DNA from: Streptomyces sp. AJS327
GTDB lineage: Bacteria; Actinomycetota; Actinomycetes; Streptomycetales; Streptomycetaceae
Length of the DNA stretch: 64,000 nt
Assembly (NCBI RefSeq): GCF_013450295.1
Contig: NZ_SKBR01000001.1
Location: 62,001-126,000, forward strand
Direction: 5' to 3'
The notes beneath the pieces were generated by a model. That model was not told the origin of the DNA. It saw only the letters and a program-made list of their open reading frames with translations, and searched no databases. Position numbers and translations under genes: made by a program. Below are positions 39,766 to 47,476 of the stretch, piece after piece. Every line of letters begins with the position of its first letter. The first letter of the stretch is position 1.

Positions 39766-39850
39766 GCCCGGATGGTGGAATGCAGACACGACGAGCTTAA
39801 ACCTCGTTGGCCCTCAGGCCGTGCCGGTTCGAGTCCGGCTCCGGGCACCA
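39766..39850 (+). tRNA. bldA: tRNA-Leu, anticodon UAA (bldA type)
   Basis: The 85-nt gene folds as a class II tRNA: acceptor GCCCGGA / TCCGGGC plus encoded ACCA, anticodon stem ACGAG / CTCGT (39791-39795 and 39803-39807) with loop CTTAAAC, variable arm GGCC-CTCA-GGCC, and T arm GCCGG / CCGGC with TTCGAGT. The anticodon is TAA (39798-39800), so it reads UUA. In Streptomyces this is bldA, the only tRNA that reads the rare UUA codon and a switch for development and secondary metabolism. The sequence agrees with the bldA tRNA as I remember it. Confidence 0.95.
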
Positions 39851-40085
39851 CACCTCTCTCCCGGCCCCTCCTCACCGCTCCGGGCATCCGTCTCCCACGG
39901 CCCCCGGCCCCTCGCGGAGTCCCCGTTCCGTACCACCCGACGTCTCCCGAACACCCCTCGCGGCGCGCCGACTTCGCCTCGCGTCCACCCCACGTGCCCC
40001 ATCCGGGTGCCCCGTGCCGAGCGCCCGGGGTGCCGTACGTCGTCCACCGGGGGAGCGGGCCCGGGCCCGCCGGACCGGCCGCCGG

Positions 40086-40592
40086 TCAGCGACGGGCGTG
40101 CGGACACCGCCGCCGCCGCTGCCGCCGCCGGGGGGCGTCCAGCGACTGGAGGGTGGCGTAGGTGGCCAGCCCGAAGGCGAGGTGCGGGACGAGATCGCTG
40201 AGCCAGTCCGGCCCCGACCAGGTCCGCGGGTCGCTGACGCCCAGCGCCCCGATCGGCAGGTCGGTCGCCACCATCGCGCCGACCCCCGCCGCCACCGCGC
40301 CGACCGGCAGCGGCAGCCGCAGCCCCGCGTGGCGGGCCAGCCCGCAGACGGCGCCGACGGCGCAGCCCGCGCCGAGACCCGAGAGGGCGCCGAGCGCGGA
40401 GAGCCGGTTCGCGCGGGTCTCCGCGTCGCCGGGTACCACCACCCCCGCCTTGGTGGCCAGCGCCTCGGCCACCTCGGCCGGCACGTCGCTGGCTCCCCTG
40501 CCGCGCCACAGCATGTCGCCGTAGGTCACCGTGTTCAGGACGGTGGTGCCGACGGCGCCCGCCGCCGCGCCCCGGATCAGGCTCACGAACAT
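40086..40592 (-). CDS. Hypothetical integral membrane protein, 168 aa
   Basis: This 168-aa protein has hydrophobic segments at about residues 4-24, 68-88, 93-116 and 135-150, with the pattern S-L-I-R-G-A-A-A-G-A-V-G-T-T-V-L-N. The C-terminus is strongly Arg-rich. I do not recognise a family; similar Streptomyces proteins are unnamed. The ATG at 40592 follows GGGAG. It stands alone between the tRNA and the lectin gene. Confidence 0.65.
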   Translation of the reverse strand: MFVSLIRGAAAGAVGTTVLNTVTYGDMLWRGRGASDVPAEVAEALATKAGVVVPGDAETRANRLSALGALSGLGAGCAVGAVCGLARHAGLRLPLPVGAVAAGVGAMVATDLPIGALGVSDPRTWSGPDWLSDLVPHLAFGLATYATLQSLDAPRRRQRRRRCPHARR

Positions 40593-41282
40593 GACGCTCC
40601 CGTGCTGGGTACGAGAGGCCGCCGTGTGACGGCCGTACCTCCCACTGTTCGGGAGCCCGGCCCACACCGCAGCCGCGGGGGCGCCGTACTGCGCCGGATG
40701 GCTGGCGGCGACGCCCGCCAGACCGGCGCCCGGCGGTGACGGGGCCGGGCGGTACGGGACGGCGGTACGGGGACGGGCGGTAGGGGGTCGGCCCGCGTGC
40801 GTTCCTGGAGCGGGCCGTGGTTCCGGCTCCCGCGCGATGCCCGCGTATGCGCCCGCGCTAGGGGGCGCCCGTTCGGCGGCGAATGGCCGCCGGGTCGTGG
40901 GCCGCCGGTCAACTCCGCGACAGGGGTGTCGAGTTGAGACGGACCCGCCCTGCTCCCGCGGCCCTCACCCGGACCAAACCCCCTCTTCGGGTGACGGAGA
41001 GGACGACCTCCCGCCATCCGCGCCCGGCTCGCACGACCTGAAGCTCCCACTGCTGCGACGGAACGCCCGAATCTCCGTTTCGAAATGCGGGACCACCCTT
41101 AGGGGTGAAGCAGCGAAGAGGGCTATTCCCATTCGCCGGAGCGCGTTGGATTCTCCTCAGCAGATTCCATCGGTTTCGACGGGGTCCCCGGAAACGGGGA
41201 TTTCGGAAGAGGCTCGGGACGTCACGTCAGAAAGAGCCGCCAGACGTCCGGAATCGACAAACAAAAAGAAAGGTGTGGTTCC
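40593..41282. other. Gene-free 690 bp upstream of the lectin gene
   Basis: No gene is convincing. From about 41040 to 41282 the DNA is notably less GC-rich than its surroundings and ends with an A-rich stretch (AAACAAAAAGAAAGG) that contains the lectin ribosome site, so a promoter probably lies here. CCTTAGGGG-type words recur. Confidence 0.45.
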
Positions 41283-41843
41283 GTGAGTACTCGCTCGATT
41301 ATCCGCGGCGTGGCCACCGGCACGATGGCGGTCGCCATCGCGGCCGGAGGCGCCATGGTCTCCTCGCCACAAGCCGCCGCCACCGCTCCCCAGGAGCAGC
41401 GCGCCAGCGAGCAGGGGCGGTCCGCCCAGCAGCTCCAGTCGGTACGGATCAGGACCTTCGCCAACAAGTGCCTGGACGTGGCCCGCCGTTCGCACGCTGA
41501 TCGCGCGCCGATCATCCAGTACCGCTGCCATAACGCGCCGAACCAGAAGTTCCGCTTCGAGCGTGCTGGTCGTGGCCAGTACCGGATCAAGACGTTCGCC
41601 AACAAGTGTCTGGACGTGGAGCGGGCTTCGCACGCTGATCGCGCGCGGATCATCCAGTACCGCTGCACCAACGGGGCGAACCAGAAGTTCCGGGTGGAGC
41701 GTGCTGGTCGTGGCCAGTACCGGATCAAGACGTTCGCCAACAAGTGTCTGGACGTGGAGCGGGCTTCGCACGCTGATCGCGCGCGGATCATCCAGTACCG
41801 CTGCACCAACGCGGCGAACCAGAAGTTCCGGTTCCAGCGGTAG
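41283..41843 (+). CDS. Secreted protein with three tandem beta-trefoil (ricin-type) repeats
   Basis: This 186-aa protein has a signal peptide (hydrophobic 12-27, cut near A-A-A-T-A-P around residue 35) and three copies of a 46-residue unit: F-A-N-K-C-L-D-V, H-A-D-R-A-x-I-I-Q-Y-R-C, N-Q-K-F-R-F. N-K-C-L-D-V and N-Q-K-F are the hallmarks of ricin_B-like carbohydrate-binding repeats, here with Phe in place of the usual Trp. Each unit carries a Cys pair. Three repeats form one beta-trefoil. Repeats 2 and 3 are almost identical in DNA. No catalytic domain is attached, so it may be a free lectin or an inhibitor. GTG start after AAAGG. Confidence 0.85.
   Translation: MSTRSIIRGVATGTMAVAIAAGGAMVSSPQAAATAPQEQRASEQGRSAQQLQSVRIRTFANKCLDVARRSHADRAPIIQYRCHNAPNQKFRFERAGRGQYRIKTFANKCLDVERASHADRARIIQYRCTNGANQKFRVERAGRGQYRIKTFANKCLDVERASHADRARIIQYRCTNAANQKFRFQR
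41561..41836 (+). repeat. Two near-identical 138-bp tandem repeats in the lectin gene
   Basis: Repeat 2 (41561-41698) and repeat 3 (41699-41836) are identical over their first 112 bp and differ at a few later sites. Repeat 1 (about 41423-41560) is similar but diverged. Recent duplication within the gene, or conversion between repeats, is likely. Confidence 0.92.
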
Positions 41844-42010
41844 GTTCCGGGCGGGAGAGCCGCCCGGCGGCGTACCACGGTGCGGTCACCCCGTCGGGGT
41901 GAGCGCACCGGGTGCCCGCGTGCCGCCACCGCACAGGACAGCCGTGTACGGCGCAACCGCATAGTGAAAAGCCGCGTGCGCGGAGATGTCGCCGCGTTCC
42001 CGCGCACGTG

Positions 42011-42041
42011 TCCCGGCCTCCCCGGCCCTCTCGGGGAGGCC
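42011..42041 (+). terminator. Terminator hairpin after the lectin gene
   Basis: A perfect 12-bp stem CCGGCCTCCCCG / CGGGGAGGCCGG with a 7-nt loop is followed by CCCCTTT. The rest of 41844-42303 holds no gene; CCGGAGTTCCC-like words repeat near 42062-42115. Confidence 0.75.
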
Positions 42042-42303
42042 GGCCCCTTTCTGGAAGTTCCCCGGAGTTCCCCAGGTGCTTCCCGGAGTTCTCCCAGGGC
42101 TCGTGGAGTTTCCCGGAACCCCCCCGCGAGTATTTCCCTGATCCATCGACGGGGATTACCGTTCCTGCAAAAGCGTGGAGTCCACGGTGTGCGGAAAACG
42201 GTCTCCCTGTCCGGCTGACCGATCGGATGTCGCAGGAAACCGAACACGGACGGGCGAGAGCGCGGTCCGATTCCAGCGCGCCGGGTTTGAACGGCGCGAG
42301 CCG

Positions 42304-42591
42304 CTACGGCGCCTCGACGCCGGAGATCCGGTACCGCTGGACCGTCGCCTCCAGGAACTCGCCCACCTCCTCCTGGGCGGGGGCGTCGGCCTTCCGAAAC
42401 CGCTCCAGCGCCGCGTCGGACTCCCAGCGCTCGTACACGTTGACCCTCCCGGGGTCCACCGGGTCGGGGCTCAACGCGAAGTCGAGACAGCCCGGAGCAC
42501 TTCTCGCCAGCTCCGTCACCGACCGACAGCCCGCCAGGTAGGCGTCCCGGGTCTCGGTGGCCACGCGCAGGCTTCCGGCAATGATGATCAT
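42304..42591 (-). CDS. Antibiotic biosynthesis monooxygenase (ABM) domain protein
   Basis: This 95-aa protein has the ferredoxin-like ABM fold pattern: I-I-I-A-G-S-L-R-V at the start, C-R-S-V-T-E-L-A-R-S-A-P-G-C-L-D-F-A-L, then V-N-V-Y-E-R-W-E-S-D-A-A-L-E-R-F. Members range from quinone-forming monooxygenases to haem-degrading enzymes and stress proteins, so the substrate is open. GGAG precedes the ATG at 42591. It lies in the accessory stretch near the cyclic dipeptide genes, but a link is not shown. Confidence 0.8.
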   Translation of the reverse strand: MIIIAGSLRVATETRDAYLAGCRSVTELARSAPGCLDFALSPDPVDPGRVNVYERWESDAALERFRKADAPAQEEVGEFLEATVQRYRISGVEAP

Positions 42592-42883
42592 GGGCTCTCC
42601 TCCGCTCGTCGCTGGTGCCCCGCGCGACGGACCCGTACGGCCGCTCGGGCACACCACCCGGTGCGCCGTGCACCGGACGAGGAGGGAGACCACGCCCACC
42701 GTCGGAAGTCATCGCCCGAACCGGTCCCGTCCCGGCTCCGTCCGGTTCGCGTGTCCTCACCGGGGTCCGATCCGTGCGGCGGTGACGCCTTCCGCGCCGG
42801 GGAGCGTGGTCCCGGGAGTGGGGGGCCGTTGCCCGGGGACGGGGCGTCCTCGCCCCCGGGCCGCGTCGCACGCGCGTACCGGG

Positions 42884-43534
42884 TCAGAGCACCGGTATCT
42901 CGCGGCGCTGGCTGCCAGGAGTGAAGCCGAGCAGCGTCGCCGTCGCGAGTCCGGCGCCGACATCGTGCTGGGACCGGTCGGCCAGCATCTCCAGTGCCGA
43001 GCCCAACTCCCCCTCGTCCAGGCGTCCTTCACCCGCCGCCATCAGCAGCTCGTCGAGGCGTCGCTGCACCTCGTTCAGGCTGTCCTGGTCGTCGCGCGTG
43101 AGGAACTCCGCGAGCCGGTCGGCGAGTCGCTTCCCCGAGTCCATCGGACGTCCCGCGATGTGCGTGCCGTTGGTCTCCACCGCGGAGCCCGCACAGCGCC
43201 AACTCCCGTCCTCCCACCAGAAGCAGAAGCCCACGGGGTCCATCCGCTGCTCCTGGAAGCAGTAGGCGGCCCAGTCCGGGGCGCCGGTCAGCAGCTCGTC
43301 CTCCTTGAGCGGTTCGCTGTGCTCCACGTCGTAGCCGCTCAGTACTGCCCGGTCGCCCTCAACCCAACTGATCTCCCAGCCACTGCCGTTGGCGTCGTCG
43401 TACCAGAGTCCGGTGGCCATGGTCGCCCACTGGCCGAGTGAGCTGAGGTCCGCCGCCGAGTTGAGAGTTGCCATGACCCCGCCTTCGATCCAGTGGCACT
43501 CGGGCGGCGGCGGGGTGTAGGCGGCGTGGGGCAT
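42884..43534 (-). CDS. Hypothetical protein, 216 aa
   Basis: I do not recognise a family. The N-terminal half has Trp-rich strand-like sequence (H-W-I-E-G-G-V, W-Y-D-D-A-N-G-S-G-W-E-I-S-W, C-F-W-W-E-D-G-S-W-R-C-A-G), the C-terminal half is helical with charged heptads (L-N-E-V-Q-R-R-L-D-E-L-L). It has no signal peptide or membrane helix. GAGGAG precedes the ATG at 43534. The 5' side faces a gene-poor region with a TATACC on its strand near 43718 as a possible -10. Confidence 0.65.
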   Translation of the reverse strand: MPHAAYTPPPPECHWIEGGVMATLNSAADLSSLGQWATMATGLWYDDANGSGWEISWVEGDRAVLSGYDVEHSEPLKEDELLTGAPDWAAYCFQEQRMDPVGFCFWWEDGSWRCAGSAVETNGTHIAGRPMDSGKRLADRLAEFLTRDDQDSLNEVQRRLDELLMAAGEGRLDEGELGSALEMLADRSQHDVGAGLATATLLGFTPGSQRREIPVL

Positions 43535-44080
43535 GGCTGGCTCCTCGGTGAATGACTGCGATGTCGTTGTCGAGCAGGGGCGGGAGCGACCGGGGGACCG
43601 CTCGCCGGGCCGGGAAGCGCACCCGTTCCGGGAGGCCGTGTCGCGACCGGGGGCCGGGACTCCCGTGCGATCGCGCTGTCCGGACATCTGTTCCGCTCAT
43701 GGTCGTGGAGGAGAAGGTATAGCCGAACTACCCCCCGGAGCGCGAGAAGTTGCCGCGATCATCGCCCGGCCCCGGTCTCCGGCCACTCGGCGGGCGGTGA
43801 CGCGGCGCGGCGCGCGCGCCGGGGCCCGCTACTACGACGAGAGTGGGAGCCCGGGCCGGGACGGGGCCGGGAGTGGGAGCCCGGACCGGGGCCTGGTCGG
43901 CCGCACGCGGCGGCGGTCGCCGGAGGTGGTACCCCAGGGCGCCGCCCGCCGAGACGTGGCAGGGGCTGCCACATCGCGCGGGCGGCGCCGGGCGCGCGTA
44001 CCGTCCCCTCGGTCCGCGCCTGACGCGATCCCCCATGGCGGGTGCCCGTCGGGGTGGCTCGGGGCGCCTCGCTCGCGTCG

Positions 44081-44134
44081 CCCGTGGTCCGGCTCCGGCA
44101 TGAACTTCCCCCGGCGCCGGAGCCGGACCACGGG
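44081..44134. other. Isolated 19-bp perfect inverted repeat
   Basis: 44081-44099 and 44116-44134 are perfectly complementary over 19 bp, with a 16-nt loop. No called gene ends nearby: the closest on the left runs away from it and the AlbA-like gene starts 700 bp to the right. Confidence 0.85.
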
Positions 44135-44788
44135 TGGACTTCGACCGTCCGAATCCGGTGGGCCGCTGAGCGGTCGTCAGCCCACCGCGCGGCCCAGCCA
44201 GCCGAGTTCACCAGGCGGTCCGCGGTTTCCGGGGGACGGTCGTCCACCGCGTCCCGGGTGGTGCGCCACGGTGGGCGATGGACGGCCGGTCGTTCCCCCG
44301 ACATGACGATCCTCGTCAGTGCGGGATTCCAGATCAAGGGACTTCTGATTCGAAGCGGACGCCGATCCATAGGGGATCGTCTATCGGTCAACGGCTTCGA
44401 CTCTGGGTGGCGGCCCGGACCAGGCGGCCCGTCGGCTGGCCCAACGCCCCTGCCATACCCGTCGGTTGGCCTCCGTATGCACCGCGGTGCCGCCACCGGC
44501 GGGCACCGGAGGCGGAGGGCCCCGAGTCGCGCGGGTGCGGGCGGGCGGTGTGGCGGGGCGCGTCGCGTGCTCCGGGAAGGTGCGTGACTCGACGGTGTGC
44601 GGGGCGCGTTCGGTGACACGCGCGGGCGCGCGGCGGATCGTGGGCGGCGCTTCCACCGGAGGGGTGCTGAGATGTTGTTTTCGGACGGAACATTTCCTGT
44701 CCACATCCGAGTCGCACCACCGCTGTTGTGAACGGTAAAGGCCGTTTGAAAGCCAACTCCCGCGCAGGCCTGGGGCGGTGTGGTTTCG

Positions 44789-44817
44789 TTGTCACTCGGA
44801 AAGGTGAGATGTAATCG
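44789..44817 (+). promoter_or_regulatory. Possible promoter of the AlbA-like gene (TTGTCA-17-TAATCG)
   Basis: TTGTCA at 44789-44794 is 17 nt from TAATCG at 44812-44817. The -10 match is moderate; TATATC just downstream is an alternative. Both sit about 22-28 nt before the start codon. Confidence 0.35.
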
Positions 44818-44839
44818 TATATCGCTGTGAGTGCGCGTG

Positions 44840-45451
44840 ATGAGTCCGTACGTGGGATATACCAGAGACGTGGTTGTAGACATTGCATCTCAGGCGTCCG
44901 CATCCGCGCTGTCCCCCGAGCAGTTCGTGGATGTGCAGCGATCCCGGAGCGCGGTGCGCAGCTATACCGCGGAACCCATCTCGGACGAGACCGTGCGGAC
45001 CCTCGTGACCGCGATGCTGGCCGCCCCTTCCGGTGGCAACAAGCAGGCGTGGTCCTTCGTCGTCGTGCGGGATCCCGGAAACCTGCGCCGTGTCCGGGCC
45101 TTCGCGCCCGGAGTCATCGGCGCGCCGACGCTGCTGCTGGTGGCGTGCGCCGACAACCTGCGCGGCAAGGACGACCCCATCGTTCGGCGGGTCGGCAAGA
45201 TGTGCGTGGCGATGGCCGTGCAGAACTTCCTGCTCGCCGCGCACGCACACGGTCTGGGCGGCTGCCCGATCAGCAGTTTCCGTACCGCCCCGCTGGCCCT
45301 ACTCCTCGATCTGCCACCCCATGTCGAGCCCGCGCTCCTGGTGCCCGTAGGGCGTCCCGCCCGCGAGCCCGAGCGATCGATCCGTCTCCCGCAAGAAGAA
45401 GTGGTCAGTTATGAAGCCTTCGGACAAGGCACTCCCCCCACGACTCCATGA
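44840..45451 (+). CDS. AlbA-like cyclic dipeptide oxidase subunit (nitroreductase fold)
   Basis: This protein of about 203 aa has the nitroreductase fold and reads closely like AlbA of albonoursin synthesis: S-A-V-R-S-Y-T-A-E-P, M-L-A-A-P-S-G-G-N-K-Q-A-W-S-F-V-V-V-R (FMN site), R-A-F-A-P-G-V-I-G-A-P, C-V-A-M-A-V-Q-N-F-L-L-A-A-H, G-L-G-G-C-P-I-S-S-F-R, and V-V-S-Y-E-A-F-G at the end. Together with AlbB, AlbA dehydrogenates cyclic dipeptides at the alpha-beta bonds using O2. The start is uncertain: ATG at 44840, with in-frame GTG codons just before it and no clear ribosome site. The next gene starts 41 bp before this one ends, as reported for albA/albB. Confidence 0.85.
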   Translation: MSPYVGYTRDVVVDIASQASASALSPEQFVDVQRSRSAVRSYTAEPISDETVRTLVTAMLAAPSGGNKQAWSFVVVRDPGNLRRVRAFAPGVIGAPTLLLVACADNLRGKDDPIVRRVGKMCVAMAVQNFLLAAHAHGLGGCPISSFRTAPLALLLDLPPHVEPALLVPVGRPAREPERSIRLPQEEVVSYEAFGQGTPPTTP

Positions 45452-45746
45452 GGATCTGGTCCTGCTCGCCGGGCACTTGCTGAGTTGCGCCAGCGGACTG
45501 GTGGAAGAACCCGCGTACTACGGCATTTTCCGGTGTATGGACAGTGCCCGGCGCACTCTGGAGGTGCTGGCGGAACACGCCGAACTCGATCCCCGACTCG
45601 CGGAACTCCGGGACGAGTTGGAGCGCACGGTGTCCGGGGCGCAGAACGGGCAGTCCGTCGAGGAGTTCCTGGACGACGTATGCCTCCGGATGGCCCGGAT
45701 CGTGAAGGAGGGCGCGGAGGAGCGGACTCCGAGCGTCTCCGTCTGA
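45411..45746 (+). CDS. AlbB-like small subunit of cyclic dipeptide oxidase (DUF6092 type)
   Basis: This 111-aa helical protein has L-H-E-D-L-V-L-L-A-G-H-L-L-S-C-A-S-G-L-V-E-E-P near the start, then Y-Y-G-I-F-R-C-M-D-S-A-R-R-T-L-E-V-L, features of the AlbB/DUF6092 group. AlbB is required for activity and stability of the AlbA oxidase, with which it forms large filament-like complexes. Its start codon ATG at 45411 lies inside the end of the AlbA-like gene, which implies coupled translation in equal amounts. A 10-bp hairpin follows its stop. Confidence 0.8.
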   Translation: MKPSDKALPPRLHEDLVLLAGHLLSCASGLVEEPAYYGIFRCMDSARRTLEVLAEHAELDPRLAELRDELERTVSGAQNGQSVEEFLDDVCLRMARIVKEGAEERTPSVSV

Positions 45747-45781
45747 GCCGGGCCACGGCCCTCTCGCCGGGGGCCCGGCTC
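45745..45781 (+). terminator. Hairpin directly after the AlbB-like gene
   Basis: GAGCCGGGCC and GGCCCGGCTC form a perfect 10-bp stem with a 17-nt loop, and the stem overlaps the stop codon. It may separate the oxidase genes from the synthase gene. Confidence 0.55.
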
Positions 45782-46442
45782 CTCCCCGCCGGGCGCGGGA
45801 GGGCCGTGCACCACCATCCCGTACTCGCCGGAACGTGGCCCCCAACCGCCGTGGCGGTGCCAGGTCCCCGTGTCCGCCCCAACTCACCTCCGCCGCCCAC
45901 CAGTAGTGGCTCCCACGGCGCCACGGTGCCGGACTCCGGCGGGTTCCGCTCCCGCTCGGTCCACCTCCCGTGCGGCACCGCCCGCGAGGGGCACCTCTCG
46001 CCCGACCCGTCTCGCACGAACCCCACGCCTCAACCCCGGCGGAACGAAAGGTGCCGGACGTGCCCACGGGTCAACTGACTCCGAGAGAGGGCGATGTGGG
46101 CCGCTCCCTCGCTCCATGACCTCTGACTCCCCGTCCGCTCCGCCGTGTTCGGGGCGGCACGCCCGCCGCGCGACCTCCCGGGCTTCGGCCGGGATGTCCG
46201 CCCGGAGCCCCAACCACCCACGTTCCGGGGGCGGTCGCCGCTCCCCGACACCGACCCAGACTCTCCAGCACGCCGCCCCGGACCGAGCTTCCGGCCCGGT
46301 CCGCCGCGGGCGAGGCGTGCGCCCACCGTCCCACCAGCCCCCGCGTGCCGGCTGAACGACTCGGGGGTGGCTACCCGTGCCCGCCCTCCGCGTACGCCTC
46401 GCGCCGCCTGGAGGACGGATCCCGCAGAAGGAGTGCGCAACC
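45782..46442. other. Gap of 660 bp between oxidase and synthase genes
   Basis: No intact gene is seen on either strand; the DNA is GC-rich with few structural features. In the albonoursin cluster the synthase gene follows closely, so the gap is unusual. The AAGGAG at 46430 serves the synthase gene. Confidence 0.45.
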
Positions 46443-47195
46443 ATGGACTACGCGGACCCGCTGGATCTCGTGGCTGATTTCGTGGTGCAGCCGTTCGACC
46501 ACCGAAGCCGGATGATCTGGCGCCGGGGCCACCACGTCCTGATCGGCGTCAGCACCGGGAACAGCTACTTCAGCGCCGACCGCATGGTCGCGCTCCTCCG
46601 CTGGGCCCAGCGCAACTTCCAGCAGATCGACCTGGTCTGCGCCGACACCCACATCGACAGCATGCTCATCGCCAACGGTGAGGAGCCCGAGGAGGCCGCG
46701 CGCCGGGCGAAGCGCCGCGTCAAGAGCGTGCTGCGGCGCGTCCGGCAGGCCACCGCGGCCGTCTCGGACGCCGCGCCGCTCCCACGGCACCACCTGCTCT
46801 CGGACTTCCTCCAGGTCCCGGAGTACCGCGTCCTGCGCGAACGCGTCGACGAGGCGCTCCGCGGCGACCAGGACTTCATCGACGCCTGCGAGTTCATGGT
46901 CACGCGTTTCCTGCTGGCCAAGGAGGCGTCGGACAGTGACGAGCCGGATCCGCGGCAGCTCCGGGCGGGGCTGGACTACCTCGCGAACGAGCTGCCGTTC
47001 TTCGTGGACACCCCGAGCATCCTCAACGTCCCCTCCTCGGTGTCGAGTTACCACCTCTTCCCACCGGTGGTGGCGCCGCTCTTCGGCCGGGAGACCGGCC
47101 TGCGCGCCGTGGAGGACCAGGCGTTCATGGTGGTCAGACCAGCTTCGGCACCCGGGGCGGCGCCCGGCGCGGTGGCCGGCCGGCCGATGGGCTGA
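46443..47195 (+). CDS. tRNA-dependent cyclodipeptide synthase (AlbC-like, NYH subfamily)
   Basis: This 250-aa enzyme takes two aminoacyl-tRNAs and makes a cyclic dipeptide. The catalytic Ser is Ser37 in G-V-S37-T-G-N40-S-Y-F, the position used in AlbC. Tyr179 and Glu183 (D-Y-L-A-N-E-L-P-F-F) match the second catalytic pair, and Y203-H204 complete the N40-Y-H signature of the NYH subfamily. The basic helix R-R-A-K-R-R-V-K-S-V-L-R-R-V-R at about 87-101 would bind tRNA. AAGGAG stands 9 nt before the ATG. The adjacent AlbA/AlbB-like genes predict oxidation of the product. The amino acids used cannot be stated from sequence alone. Confidence 0.92.
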   Translation: MDYADPLDLVADFVVQPFDHRSRMIWRRGHHVLIGVSTGNSYFSADRMVALLRWAQRNFQQIDLVCADTHIDSMLIANGEEPEEAARRAKRRVKSVLRRVRQATAAVSDAAPLPRHHLLSDFLQVPEYRVLRERVDEALRGDQDFIDACEFMVTRFLLAKEASDSDEPDPRQLRAGLDYLANELPFFVDTPSILNVPSSVSSYHLFPPVVAPLFGRETGLRAVEDQAFMVVRPASAPGAAPGAVAGRPMG

Positions 47196-47476
47196 GACCC
47201 AGCGCCCGTACCCACGCGACGCACCTCCGCCCCGCCACACCGCCGTCGGCCCTGACGCGCGGCAAGTGACCGACGAGCGACGGGCGTTGGACACGACCGG
47301 CACGCAGGGGCCGATCGACGACGCGGGGAAGGATCGACCGCGCAGGGACCGATCGACCACGAAGGGCGCGATCGATCACCAACCGGGGTTCCGTGCCGCC
47401 GCGTTGGGGCACGCGGGCTCGGGCGAGGAGCGGGGCCGGCGGGTGGGAGTCGGGTTCCGCGCTGAGTCAGCTCAGG
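47196..47476. other. 281-bp convergent gap with GATCGACC repeats
   Basis: Between the synthase and the copper protein genes there are four GATCGA(C/T)-type words (about 47311-47380) spaced 22-32 nt. They could be a protein-binding array or simple repeat DNA. Confidence 0.35.

Larger units (their letters stand above)
43535..44839. other. Gene-poor 1.3 kb upstream of the cyclic dipeptide genes
   Basis: No credible gene is seen on either strand. The region holds direct repeats GAGTGGGAGCCCGG (near 43850 and 43875), a 19-bp perfect hairpin at 44081-44134, and a less GC-rich stretch from about 44670 that should contain the promoter of the AlbA-like gene. It could be the remains of lost genes. Confidence 0.45.

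Noticed and set aside
39564..39887. Minus-strand frame of 107 aa across the tRNA
   Set aside because: Its G-L-E-P-A-R-P-E-style text is the well-known false translation of tRNA-Leu antisense sequence.
40837..41286. 149-aa open frame upstream of the lectin gene
   Set aside because: No domain, odd composition that changes midway, and poor start; the DNA there looks like a control region.
41561..41836. CRISPR-like repeats
   Set aside because: The repeats are 138 bp long, adjacent without spacers and code for lectin modules.
45782..46442. Small frames between the AlbB-like and synthase genes as a missing pathway gene
   Set aside because: All are Arg/Pro/Ser-rich, lack ribosome sites and show no domain.
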